Below are positions 9,218 through 19,864 of a stretch of DNA of 64,000 nt, piece by piece. Location of the stretch: positions 228,483 through 292,482 of the forward strand of contig JAPMXV010000010.1 in NCBI GenBank assembly GCA_026936335.1, read 5' to 3'. The DNA is from Mantamonas sphyraenae. Taxonomy: Eukaryota > CRuMs > Mantamonadidae. The notes under the pieces were generated by a model that was given only the letters and a program-made list of their open reading frames with translations, was not told where the DNA came from and did not search any database. The stretch's first letter is position 1; every line of letters starts with the position of its first letter. The position numbers and the translations under genes are program-made.

Positions 9218-10944
9218 TCAACCGCTGTGCGTGGCCGCCTCGGCATCCGCAGCATCCATCTTGTCGTAAAAGGTGGCGACGGAAGAGAGATCGACGGTGT
9301 TGAGGTTCTTGAGCTGGGACTCGTCCTCGGAGGCACCTCCGAAAATGACGAGGAGGTTGTCCGGGGTCAGGACGACGTCGTGGCCCGAGCGACCGAGGGA
9401 CGGGGTGCCAGACACGTCGTAGACGCGGTTCCACTGCTTCTTGCTGGTGTTGTAGAAGGAGACAGAGTTGTCGTAGCCCCAGCTGTTCTCGCCGCCAAAG
9501 GTGACGAGGACGTTGCCGTTGAAGGTGGTTGCGGTGTGGGTGCTGATGTTGTCAAAGACACTCTCGTAGGGACCGGCCCACTCCATGGTCTTGGTGTTGA
9601 GCACGTACAGCTGGTTGGAGTAGTTCTTTCCAAACAGACCCGAGCTGACACCTCCGTACACGTACATAAACTCGTCGACGAGGTTGGCGGTGTGGTAAGC
9701 CAGCGGGCTCGGGGCCGGACCAGAGATCTTGACGTCGCGCATGTCCACCCACGCGTTGTTGTTTGTGTCAAACAGGGCCAAGTTGTCCAGGTAGATCTCT
9801 TCGCCCGAGAGGGTGGACAGACCGCCATGGAAGAGGATGATGCCGTGGTCCTTGTTCAGGGCAGCAGCGTGGCCGAAACGTGCCGTCATGGGCTCGCCCG
9901 TGACCTCGACCACATTCCACTCCAGCTCCTCCTTGCTGGTGTCCAGCACGTACATGTTGTCGTCGGCAGCCGAGCCCAGCTCGTTCAGGCCGCCAAACAC
10001 GTACAGGTTGTTGCCCACAAGGGTGGCCGTGTGCGAATGGCGCGGCGACGGCACAGAGCCGCTCTGCTCGCAGCGTGTCCACGTGTACGACTCTGTGTGC
10101 GATGGGAGAAGGAGGAGGAGGGACGGGAGAGAGATGTCAGTCAACCACTTGAGACGAATACCCAACCCAGCACGAGGATGAGCACATACCCAAGTCCAGC
10201 TTGTAAATCTGGTTGGAACAGTCGCCGTTGCTGCGCACACCGCCAAACAGGAGCACAGTGGTGTCGTTGATGAGCGTGAGGGTGTGGTGCTTGCGTTCGG
10301 TGGGGATGGCTCCCTGGACCTCGGGTGCGTCCCACTTGAGGACCACTGTGCAGGTGGACGGTCGCGGTGAGTCACATGGTGGGTGTCAGTACGGTCCAAC
10401 TGTGCACACAACAACGAGCACAGACAGCCGGCAAAAAGCAAGCAAACGCACCTTCGGCCTTTCGGCGCGGGCGCCAGTTGAACATGCGCTGCACAACCTC
10501 TGCCTTGGCTGTGTGTGTGGTGTGACGTGTGAGTGACGTGTGCACAGAGTGCGCTTGTGCGATGGCCGGACTCGACTTTGTTGCCGCCGTAGCTCGCCCG
10601 AGGCGAATTGGCACAGAGAGGGGAAAATTGGCAAACGGGCAGCCCCTGGCACACCTCTCTGGCATCACCAGAGTTGTGTGCGACCCGTGTACGCAGACAG
10701 GATGTGGACTTGGCCCTGTGTGTGTGGCTTGGCATGGACGCGCTGGGAAAAGAGCAACCACGTACGGCGAATGAAATACTGGGTCTCGCCCTTGAGCGGG
10801 ATCATGGTCTTGCCGTCGATGTCCAACGGGATAATCACGCCCTCGTTGTCCACAAGCAGGGCGTTGGCACCGAACGTGCCGTTGACCGCCAGCTGGCCGG
10901 CGTCGTCCACGTAAACGTCTTGTCCAGAAATGTTGACGGTGGTC
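9218..10944 (-). CDS. Kelch-repeat protein (5' exon unresolved)
   Basis: Kelch repeats form beta-propellers used for protein binding. Three exons join in frame: 10944-10766, 10345-10190 and 10092-9218. Donors are GTACG and GTATG, acceptors are CCAG, CAG and CACACAG, and CTGACA branch sites are present. The protein has successive kelch motifs such as PTERKHHTLTLINDTTVLLF-GG, PSPRHSHTATLVGNNLYVF-GG, FGHAAALNKDHGIILFHGG and NGNVLVTFGGENSW, each with the typical Gly-Gly doublet. The exon-3 start (G-ACC-ACC) needs an upstream exon ending with two codon bases. Candidates lie between 10945 and 11268 but none was decisive, so the true N-terminus is missing here. No other domain was found, so the cellular role is open. 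The gene follows the DegT gene on the same strand. Confidence 0.8.
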
Positions 10945-11268
10945 CTGGAGTGTGACAACGGCAAGCAGAGTGGGCAGAGTGGGTGTGCCGAATCGTGCTC
11001 TTTCGTGTCAGTGCTTTCCCTCTCCATTCCACCCTCTACTGCCCTTTCCGTCAAGGTGTGCATGCGCCCAACCTGCCCCTCTCTGTGCTGTGACAGCCTC
11101 TGTGGTCTTCCCCGGTGTGGTGGAAACGTACATGATGAAATGGGGTGGTTACAGTAGAGCAGAGCTCGCACCTGCTCCCCAACCCAACAATGCATGGAAG
11201 GACTCCATTCACCACCACCAAACAACAACAGTCGATACTAGCGATCTGCACATCCTTTCCTGCTTCAT
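10945..11268 (-). other. Probable 5' exon and promoter zone of the kelch gene
   Basis: This region holds the intron preceding the first solid kelch exon (branch CACTGACACG, acceptor CACTCCAG at 10945). It also holds one or more unresolved 5' exons. An ATG on the minus strand near 11130 opens a short frame (MYVSTTPGKTTEAV) but its donor phase does not fit. The rest is the 3' flank of the DegT gene. Confidence 0.4.
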
Positions 11269-12750
11269 TTACTCGGCATTCTCGGCGAAAAAGTCCTTGC
11301 AAGTCTGGACCACATAGTCGCGCTGTTCCTGAGTGAGCTCGGGGAAGATGGGCAGCGAGAGGAGCTGAGGGGCAGCCTCGGTGGCCACGGGCAGCTTGTC
11401 GGTGAAGTGCTCGAGGTTCTTGTAGCAGCCGAGCTTGTGGATGGGGATCGGGTAGTGGATGCCCGCGCCGACGCCACGCTCGTTCAGGTAGTCCTTGATG
11501 GCGTCACGGTGCTTGGTGCGCACGACATACAGATGCCACACGGGGTCGGCCCAGTCCGAGGTGGTGGGCAGCACAAAGTCGCCCACGCCCTCCAACTGCT
11601 TGTTGTAGTCGGCGGCACTCTCCTTGCGGCTGTTGTTCCAGTCGTCCATGTACTTGAGCTTGACATCGAGCACGGCGGCCTGCACAGTGTCCAGGCGCGA
11701 ATTGCCGCCCTCGCTGTCGTGGTGGTACTTGACCTTGGAGCCCCAGTTGCGCCAGAGACGAATCTTCTCGGCGAGCTCAGTGTTGTTGGTCACCACACAG
11801 CCGGCGTCACCGTATGCACCCAGGTTCTTGCCCGGATAGAAGGAAAAGGTGCCCATGTCACCAAAGGTGCCGATGCGCTTGCCCTTGTACTCTGCGCCGT
11901 GGGCCTGCGAGCAGTCCTCGATGACCAGCAGGTTGTACTTCTTGGCAATCTCCAGAATCGGGTCCATGTCAGCCGGGTGGCCGTACAGGTGCACCTGTGT
12001 GTGGTCAATCCGTGTGCGCCGATGTCCACAGCAGGGCGTGCGTGCAATGAGCAGTGTCAGCAGGCCGTATGTGCACCAGGAGTCCGGAAAGAGGGCTTCC
12101 GGGACGCGGGCTCCCGTGAGCCGACCGTTTCCGGAAACAACGCGGGCAAAAAACGTACAGGGATGATGGCCTTGGTCTTGTCGGTGATGGCCTCCTCGAG
12201 CTTGCTCACGTCCATCATCATGTTGTCCTCGCAGCAGTCGACCTGAGAGTGGGCGCCCGTGGTGTCAGCATGCCTGTCTGTTGCGTGGGTCGGGGAAACG
12301 TGGCGCACGAGGCTACACGGACAAAAGGCAAAACGCAGCACCCGGCCTCGCTGCAGCCAAATCCAGCATGCAGCATGCACACACACACACACACACACGC
12401 TCTCCAACCTGCCCCACGCGCTCACTTACCAGCACAATGTCGGCGTCGCAGTTCGAGGCACCCTGGCAGGTGGCCACAAAGGTGTTGGCTTGCGTGATGA
12501 CCTCGTCACCTGCGGTGACGCCCGCAGCCCAGCAGGCGATCTCGATGGCGTCGGTTCCGTTTCCCACACCAATGCAGTGGTCCACACCCACCCACTTGGC
12601 AAAGTTATCCTCAAAGGTTTTCATCTGCGGACCCTGGATGAAGGCGCACGAGTCGATCACCTCGTGGATCGCCGCGTCCACCTCTTCCTTGATCACGTTG
12701 TAGTTGGCCTTCAGGTCAACGAGCGGAATGTTCATCTTTGCGCTGGACAT
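11269..12750 (-). CDS. DegT/DnrJ/EryC1-family PLP-dependent sugar aminotransferase
   Basis: These enzymes transfer an amino group to keto-sugar nucleotides to make amino sugars for glycans. Exons 12750-12430, 12242-12159 and 11994-11269 join in frame to give 376 aa, the usual length. Clear motifs are [15 protein letters not shown] near the N-terminus, [27 protein letters not shown], and [17 protein letters not shown] with the Schiff-base lysine in [19 protein letters not shown] and [11 protein letters not shown] lie near the C-terminus. Introns carry CTGACAC branch sites, so the gene is a settled nuclear gene. The family is chiefly bacterial, where it serves O-antigen and antibiotic sugar pathways, so ancient horizontal transfer is plausible. 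The substrate (for example a 3- or 4-keto UDP- or dTDP-sugar) cannot be read from sequence. No partner sugar-nucleotide gene is nearby. Confidence 0.9.
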
Positions 12751-12971
12751 CTTGATTCGTAGGGGGGTTGTTTTGCGTTCGGTGTGCACACAAGTGGTCC
12801 ACCCGGCGCATCGCAACCCCGAGCGTTTTTGTGGGCCCAATTTCCACCAGACTGGGGCAGAATTTGGCGGCACCCCACAAAACACCCCATGTGTGTTGTC
12901 TGTGGACACCAGTGTGTACCCATGAGCCTGCATGCACGCGCTTGGGCAAACAACGTTTTTCCGCACTCTCC
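12751..12971. promoter_or_regulatory. Divergent promoter between DegT and PHAF1 genes
   Basis: These 221 bp separate two head-to-head start codons, so both promoters must lie here or overlap the 5' exons. No TATA-like box stands out. Confidence 0.45.
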
Positions 12972-15691
12972 ATGCTCGACCTCGTGATTGTGCCCAAGGA
13001 GGGCACGGACCAGTTCCAGATCGGCATGACAATGGCCGACGTCATCACCAAGTTGCAGAACAACCCAAAAAAGTACACTCGGGTGGAGGTGCGCTACTTG
13101 GATGCGCAACCGTTTGCCACGTACATCACCCTCAGGTTGCCCGAGGACGGCTTCCAGCTCAAGTTTGACCCCATTTCCCAGCGGTTGGTCGTCGTGGAGG
13201 TGTATGACCTGAGCCTGGTCAAGATCATCTACGATGGGGCCGTGCTTTCCGGTCCCGAGATTCCCGCCACCTTCCGCAAAGTCTTTGACCTCTTCAAGAT
13301 TGCCAGTCCGGGCGACTACGACCCACAGCGACACGTGTACAACCAACACTATGGCGTAAGTGACTGTGTGCTCCCTGCAACGGTGTGCATGGATCTGCCG
13401 CCTGCCCACCGTCCAACGTCAAAGGAAAATGGCCACGCGTTTGCGTCAGCGCTGTCCCACGCCTCGCCGCAACCCTACACACTGCTGACCAATCACACAC
13501 TTGCCCACTTGCACTGCACATCGCCGCACAGGGGATTACCTTTGTGTTTCCCATCCCAGAGGAGTTTGACGAGCTGTACCGGAATCCGGAACAAGGTGGG
13601 TGTCGGGTGTTTGGGCGACACGAGAGTGAGCGAGGGAGTGCGGCTGACACGCAGGCACACACGCTTCAGAGATGCCCACCAAGCTGCCAGACGGCACCAT
13701 TCCGTGTGCCTCACGCATTTGTGTGTACAATGGACGCTATGAACGGCCCGTGCTGCCTAGGTTGTCGGCCAAAAACACGCTGTACTTTGAGCCGGTGGAA
13801 GTCGAGGTTGGTTTTCCTCCTGCACGCGTACGCCCATCCCGTCCCAGCAGCACAGCTCTGACACACCCATGCATACACACACCACCTCCCCCGTTTGCAG
13901 CTGGGCAAGGGAGTGCACTTTACCAAACGCAAAGTGTGGCTGCGCTTTGGTGACGACGTGCAGAGTGCACTGCGCAGTCTCGGCGCACCCGAGTCTGTGT
14001 ATTACAAACATGTGAGTGTTGTGGAAAGTGATGTGTGAGGGCCATGCGGGGCAAGGGAGGATGAGAGACGTGAACACACTGCTCACACATCCACACAGAT
14101 TGCTAGCGTGGCGAGCGGAGGCAAGGTGGACAGCGACGACTACGTCACACCGCGCGCAGACTACTTTTTCAACTACTACACCCTGGGCATGGACATCCTC
14201 ATGGACGGATACACACACACCATCAAGAAGTTTGTGCTGCACACCAACCTGCCAGGCCATTACGACTTTAACCGCTACCGAAAGTGCAACTTTTTCCTCA
14301 AGGTGCCCTCGTACGTCAAGGACAAAGTGCGACAGCAGTCCTCTTCCTCTTCCTCTTCCTCTTCCTCCTCCTCTTCCGCCCAGTCTGGCAGTGACTTTGT
14401 GCACGCAGACGAGCACTGGAGCAGGGTGCAGGAACAGTTTGGCGACGCCGGCCCGCCGCTGATGAAGAGCGCCAGCGAAAAGAACCCGTTCAACCAGACC
14501 AAGTTTTACATCTACACCCACGTGGTGTTTGAGATTGTGGTCAAGAACGGCCACATCTCCTCAGTCAGCCTGTTCAAGGATGCCGACGGCGAGGCGGCTG
14601 AAAAGCTTGCCGTGTCGGAGGCCGCAACGGCCTCAGGCAAGGGGAAGGAGACAGTGTCTGGCACGGACAACACCACACACACGCATAGCAGTAGCAGCAA
14701 CAACAACACGGCCACGGTTGCCATCGAGGAGTACACAGGGACACAGGAGAGCAACAGCACCACCAGCAGCAGCATCACGTCTCACGAGCCCATCACCCTT
14801 GTGCGAAGGACAACCGGCAACACAGGCAGCAGCAGAACGACATCCACGACGACGACGACGACGGCAGCGGCGGCGGCGCAGGATGCCGATGTACAGAACG
14901 GTGGCAGCGACGCAGGGTTTGTCTTTGGAGCAAACAGCAACAGCAACAACGGCGGCACGGGCACGGGCACAACAACAACAACAGCCAGTGTGACCGTGGG
15001 ACAACCATCCACACACTCCATCACAGACAGGGTCGAACAAACCATGCTCGACGTCGCCTCGGCGTTGCCTGATTCTCGGGGCAGCGGGACTCGGACATTC
15101 GCCGGCCTCAGCACCAGTGACGCTGGCACCACGTCCAACACCATGACCACCACACACACATTGCAGACTCATAGCCTCGACAACGACGACGATACGGAAG
15201 GCCGCCGCGACGAAAGCCCCGAAGCAAACTTGGTCAGCCTTGGCAGCAGCCCGGAACCTCAGTCAGGCAACTTGCAGGGGGCGTGGAGCACTCGGTCAGG
15301 CTCATCGCTGTTTGAGACCACAAACAACAATGGCACTGGCGGCGATGCCAACAACGATGAAAGCGGGCCGGCCATTGTGTGGCAGACCGACGAGGGCATG
15401 ACCCTTCTGCCGTCTGCATCCTCGCACGACGACGACGGCGATGCATACGGACAGGGCACATCCGAACCCACCACGCCTGTGTTTGTGGTGGACGACGACG
15501 CCCTGGGCGACTTTGACAACGACGACGGCTTCGAGCCGGTCTCTGCGCCGCGTGGACGCCGTCGCATCAACAGCGGCGAAGGAGAGCGCACACAATGGCC
15601 CCGCGTCGGTGACTTTACCTTTACCTTTCGCACAGCGTCCACACAGAATGACTGGGAACACTTGCCAAGGGAGAGCGAGGATGCGGAGTAG
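12972..15691 (+). CDS. PHAF1: PHAF1/UPF0183-family protein with long Ser/Thr-rich tail
   Basis: In animals PHAF1 (C16orf70, phagosome assembly factor 1) works with BCAS3 at autophagosome formation sites. Five exons join in frame: 12972-13355, 13532-13595, 13670-13806, 13901-14011 and 14099-15691 (762 aa). The start MLDLVIVPKEG corresponds to the family start MLDLEVVPE. The C-terminal core DYFFNYYTLGMDIL and KKFVLHTNLPGHYDFNRYR is close to the human motifs DYFFNYFTLGVDIL and KKFVLHTNYPGHYNFN. Other matches are SQRLVVVEVYDLSLVK and GITFVFPIP. After residue ~330 a serine tract (CTCTTC repeats, 14339-14378) is inserted before a final conserved helix region. Then follow about 350 residues of low-complexity Thr/Ser/Asn/Gly/Asp absent from the ~420-residue human protein. 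Membrane/autophagy function is inferred from the family. Confidence 0.88.
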
Positions 15692-15743
15692 CCGCCAAGG
15701 CAAAAGAAATCCAACCCATTGTGATCAAGCACACCGTAGCATC

Positions 15744-16329
15744 ATGAGTTCCAGTGTGATTTCGTTGCCCTATCTCATCCGTGTTGTGCGAGCGTACGAC
15801 CTACCGGCCGCAGACCGCAACGGGTTGTCCGACCCGTTTGTCAAGCTCATGCTGTGCAACAGCAGCCCCGAACAGACCTACACCACCAAAGTCATCGACA
15901 AGACAGTGGAGCCCGAATGGGACGAAGAATTCAAGTTGTACGTTGCCGAGAGGACCACACCACCGGGAAACGGCGTGCAGACCCGAGTCCGCACGCACTC
16001 ACACTCACACACATGGCCCACACTCAACCGCCACCGGTGATGGTGACACAATCACACACACACACACACACACACACAACTTCTTGCGCACACAGCATTG
16101 TGTTTGCGGGCGAGGCTGTGGAAAGCATGATCCAAGTGTCGGTGTACGACAAAGATTGGAACGGCAAAGACTACCTGGGCGGCGTCAAGGTGGATCTGGC
16201 GCCCATTGTGGCGGACGGAAAGGAGCATCACTTCTGCGAGTACCAACTGCGTGACAAAGAACACAACCCAAGTGGCGTCATTGTGCTCAGTTTCACGCCC
16301 ATCAAACGCAAGAGCAAACACACCAGCCG

Positions 16330-16369
<40 letters not shown>

Positions 16370-17329
16370 CTGGCCAGCTCCACTCCCGTGCGCAGCGCAA
16401 GCTCGGGCATGCTCGCCAGCGACAAGGTTGTCCATGGCTCTGCATCACACAAGGCCCACGCATCGGCGTTGGAGCAGGCGCCGCCAGCCGAGGGAGGGCC
16501 GCAACCCAACACCAAGCCCAAGTCGCTCCTCAAACAGATCTCCGGCCTGGGCAAGAAGGACCACGGCGACAAGGATAAGGCGAGTTCCACCTCGAGCAGC
16601 ACCAAAGACGCAGGCGACAAGGGAAAGACCGCCAGTGACAAAGGAAGCAGCAGCGGTGGAGGCGGCGGCAACAGCAGCAGCGGCTCCAGCAAGGCGATCG
16701 TCGAAGACACCAAAGCAAAGAAGCCCGGCATGTTTGCCGCCGGCACCAACCTTTTCAAGCGTACAAACTCCAAGGCTCGCATGCGGGACAACAAAAAGAT
16801 GAAGGAGGTGTCGTTGATCACGGGCGACTTTCGCATCACCGTCGTCCGCGCCAGCGGGCTGCGTGCGGCTGATAGCAACGGCACAAGCGATCCGTACTGC
16901 ACATTTACGTACGGCGGCATCACTCACACCACAAAAGTGGTGGAAAAGACTCTGGAGCCCGAGTTTGACGAGGCCTTTGTGTGCACCTTTGACCCCGAAG
17001 AGGACACCAAGATTGTCATCGACGTCTACGACAAGGATGCCCTCGCCGACGACTTTCTGGGCCGTGTCATCATCGACCTGAAGGAACACATCAAGAAGAA
17101 CGAGCTGCTGGAGCTGCCCCTGGGCGAAAAGTCGGTTCGCAGCAAGCGGGACCTCGCCACAGGCACTCTCGAGGTCCATCTGGAAACCCAAAAGATCACC
17201 AAGGATATGATCAACAAGGCCAAAGTGGTGGTCAAGTCTCGCCGCGCCGTCACACCGCCCGCAGGCAGCTTTGACCTCGTCGTGGTGTTTTTCTTCTGCC
17301 TCCTCGCCTTTCTCTGGCGCAACGTATGA
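15744..17329 (+). CDS. Double C2-domain tail-anchored protein
   Basis: C2 domains bind phospholipid membranes, often with calcium. Exons 15744-15937 and 16096-17329 join in frame (475 aa). The donor TT|GTACG leaves phase 2 and restores EEFKLF|IVFAGEAVESMIQ. C2A spans about residues 5-115, with Asp loops LPAADRNGLSDPFV and YDKDWNGKDYLGG. A poly-Ser linker (AGC repeats near 16330) and a Lys-rich region follow. C2B is at about 300-420, with LRAADSNGTSDPYC and YDKDALADDFLGR. The C-terminus VTPPAGSFDL plus a hydrophobic stretch ending FLWRNV looks like a tail anchor. The calcium-loop aspartates are largely present in both domains. The same C2 plus VTPP-x-SFDL tail recurs in the gene at 38575-40319, so the two are paralogues. 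Role is inferred as a membrane-tether or trafficking factor. Confidence 0.85.
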
Positions 17330-17391
17330 GGCTGCCACCGCGCGCCCCGCACACACCCTGTTACCAACAACCCCTCCTCCTTGCTCTCTCC

Positions 17392-17913
17392 TCACCTGGC
17401 CCTGTACAGTTTGTTGATCTGATCCAGCAGCGGGTCTGCCTTGCCGTCAACAATCAACGCTTCTTTGATCACCACAGCCGGCCCCACTTCCTCTTGCGTC
17501 TCCTCCGTCATGCCGCCACCGTCTTCCGTTTCCATGGCACCCACCGCCTGTGTATCCTCCATCTCTCCCCGCTCGTCGCTGTCTTTGCTGCCCTCCTTCT
17601 CCTCTGCGTGCACACGTCGCACCGACGCAGGACTCGACGACCCTGTCGTCGATTGGCGGTCGCTTCCGTCCCTGCTCTTGCGCTGCCTCCTGAACATCTC
17701 GTCCACAGTCATGTTTGTGCCTGCATTCATTCTCCCACGACTGCCTGTTGACGCAGTCGTGGAGCCCTCTACGTTGGCGCCCGCATCCACGTTTGCCACA
17801 CGCTGCCGCTTCAAGCCCTCCAGCCGCACCGATTCGCTTTCGGAGTTCACTCGTGCCGTGTCTGGACGCAATGTCCTCGCCTCTTCTGTGCTGTGTGTGT
17901 GTGTGGACGACAT
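17392..17913 (-). CDS. Hypothetical charged, probably disordered protein
   Basis: This is a single open frame of 173 codons from an ATG at 17913. An earlier in-frame ATG at 18006 would lie only 3 bp from the stop of the upstream gene and leave no leader, so the internal ATG is preferred. The sequence is polar and low in hydrophobics, with a basic patch (MFRRQRKSRDGSDRQS) and an acidic stretch. It ends with a more conserved-looking segment, PAVVIKEALIVDGKADPLLDQI, then NKLYRAR. No family was recognised. It converges on the C2 gene with 62 bp between stops. Confidence 0.5.
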   Translation of the reverse strand: MSSTHTHSTEEARTLRPDTARVNSESESVRLEGLKRQRVANVDAGANVEGSTTASTGSRGRMNAGTNMTVDEMFRRQRKSRDGSDRQSTTGSSSPASVRRVHAEEKEGSKDSDERGEMEDTQAVGAMETEDGGGMTEETQEEVGPAVVIKEALIVDGKADPLLDQINKLYRAR

Positions 17914-18009
17914 TGAGCGCTCACGTGCACTTGCAAACGAGGTTGTTTTGTTGTGGCCTCCCCACCGCGCGCTGCTGCCCCACACTCTCAACATTGGCTT
18001 CCCCATCCA

Positions 18010-19118
18010 TCAAATCAATGGATCGTACGCCCACTGCAGCAGAGCCTGTCGCTGTCGAGGTCGGCACTCGCAATCGCCCTTTTCGCAGTTCTTCTTGACC
18101 TGTCCTTCGTGGCGTCGGAATGAGCGCCAGCGCTGGATCTGCTTGCGGTCCACATCTGGGAGACGGCGTCCCATGTAGTAACGGCAATACCACTGGAACC
18201 AGCCGCGCAGGTCGGCGTCCAGATGCTCCAGACCACCCAGTGGCGACCACTTTTTCTCTCGCCACACCTCCAGTGGCTGCCTACTCTTGATGTTGAAGTA
18301 GTTGATGGAAAACGCAGGCGTTCCAGGGCGAAGCTTGCCCTTTTGCAGTGCCTCCTCGTACCACTCGCGTGGAAACTCCAGAAGGCAGTCGTTCAGGTAC
18401 TTGCCCTCAAAGACGCCCATGCTGAGCATCTCCTTGGGCGTCAGCTTCGGCTCGAATCCCTCGGCGTAGTTCTTGCCCATTTCCTCGTCCAGTGTGTACA
18501 CATAGTCCTTTTGCATCTTGTCCCACACGTACACCGTATCCCCCTTGCTGACCTCCTTCTCACTGCGGCAGTACTTCTTGAAATCCTCGTGCTCCAGGAT
18601 CGCACGCATGTCCTTGGTGGTTGAGCTGCAATCGGTGCACACACGTCCGCAAACACCATTCCACACCCTTTCTGTGTCAGTTTCCGTGCAACATGCCCCT
18701 CCTCGTGCCCCGGCGACTTCCAGCTTTCGCTGGCGATCACACCCTGCCAAAAACACGCCGGCTTCCCGCCATATGGCTCCGCCCACTCCCTCGGCCATAC
18801 TCACATCGACGCAATCATCTCACGCAGTTCGTTCGGGTACTTCTTTGCCGTCGACTGCTTCTCGTAGCCCAATTTGCTGTAACCGGCCACCTTGTAGTCG
18901 TCGTCCCCGTCGTCGCCGTCGTCGTACCTCAATTCCGCCTCTCGCTTGCTGCTGCTGCTTCTCTTTGCTTTTCCCTTTGCCTTGGCACTCCTTTCGCTCC
19001 CTCTCTGCCTCTTCGTGTCTGATCCTTCACTGTTGCTCGTTTCTCCGTCAACGTTTCCCGTCTCATCGCCCAACACTTCCTCTCGCTTCCTCTTTACGTC
19101 TGCGCTCGTGCTACTCAT
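18010..19118 (-). CDS. Conserved uncharacterised protein with GWFQWYCRYYMGRR signature
   Basis: Exons 19118-18805 and 18625-18010 join in phase (donor AT|GTGAG, acceptor TGCAG|C, branch ACTGACAC) to give 309 aa. The first exon encodes a charged, Ser/Lys-rich N-terminus with KRKRE and a poly-Asp/Gly stretch. The second exon encodes a compact aromatic-rich domain: FEGKYLNDCLLEFPREW, FSINYFNIKSRQPLEVW, RGWFQWYCRYYMGRRLPDVD, RQIQRWRSFRRHEGQVKKNC and CRPRQRQALLQWAYD. I recall this as a widely conserved but uncharacterised family in algae, plants and protists; I cannot name a function. The many invariant Trp, Tyr, Arg and Cys residues suggest a nucleic-acid or metal-binding fold. It lies 143 bp from the phosphoglycerate mutase gene, on the same strand. 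Confidence 0.75.
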
Positions 19119-19260
19119 GAATGTTCGCAATGGGTGGATGTGGTGTCGATGAATGATCGCGCCGCGTTTGGCAAAAATGACGAGATTTTTTTGTTTGCGG
19201 TGGTTCCCCATGCGCGCTCCCTGCTCGCAATCACACACCCGCGTGCACACATTGCACACA

Positions 19261-19814
19261 TCATGCGGAAGGCTCCACAAGAACATCCCCGGTGATCTCC
19301 TCCGGAATGTCCAGGCCCATGATGGACAGGATGGTTGGTGCGACGTCGCCCAACTTGCCACCCACAGCCTTGTCCTGCAACTCCTTCTTCACCTGAAAGT
19401 CGTGCGTGCAGATGTTGAAAGGCACCGGTGCACACGTGTGCGCGGTGTGCGGCTCTCCGTTGTTCAGCATCTTTTCCGCGTTGCCGTGATCCGAGGTTAC
19501 AAACAGCACGTATCCGTGCTCCTGGCACGCGTCAAAGATCTTGCCAATGGTTGCGTCGGTGGCTGTCACTGCCTCCACCGTCGGCTGGTACTGACCGGTG
19601 TGGCCCACCATGTCAGGCGGAGCCAGGTTGCACATGACAAACTCGTACTTGCCGCTCGCCAGCGCGTTGCACATCGACTCTCCCACTCCTTCCAGACTCA
19701 TCTCTGGCTTCAGATCATACGTAGCCACCTTGGGCGACGGGACCATCTCGCGCTCCTCACGCTCAAACTGCGCCTCTTGCCCACCGTTGACTAAGGAACA
19801 CCCATCTGCTGTGT

Positions 19815-19864
<50 letters not shown>

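Noticed and set aside
8645-10270. 541-codon plus-strand frame
   Set aside because: Mostly antisense to the kelch exons; no family motif or splice support.
17914-18006. Longer N-terminus for the hypothetical gene at 17392
   Set aside because: Would begin 3 bp from the previous stop; internal Met preferred.
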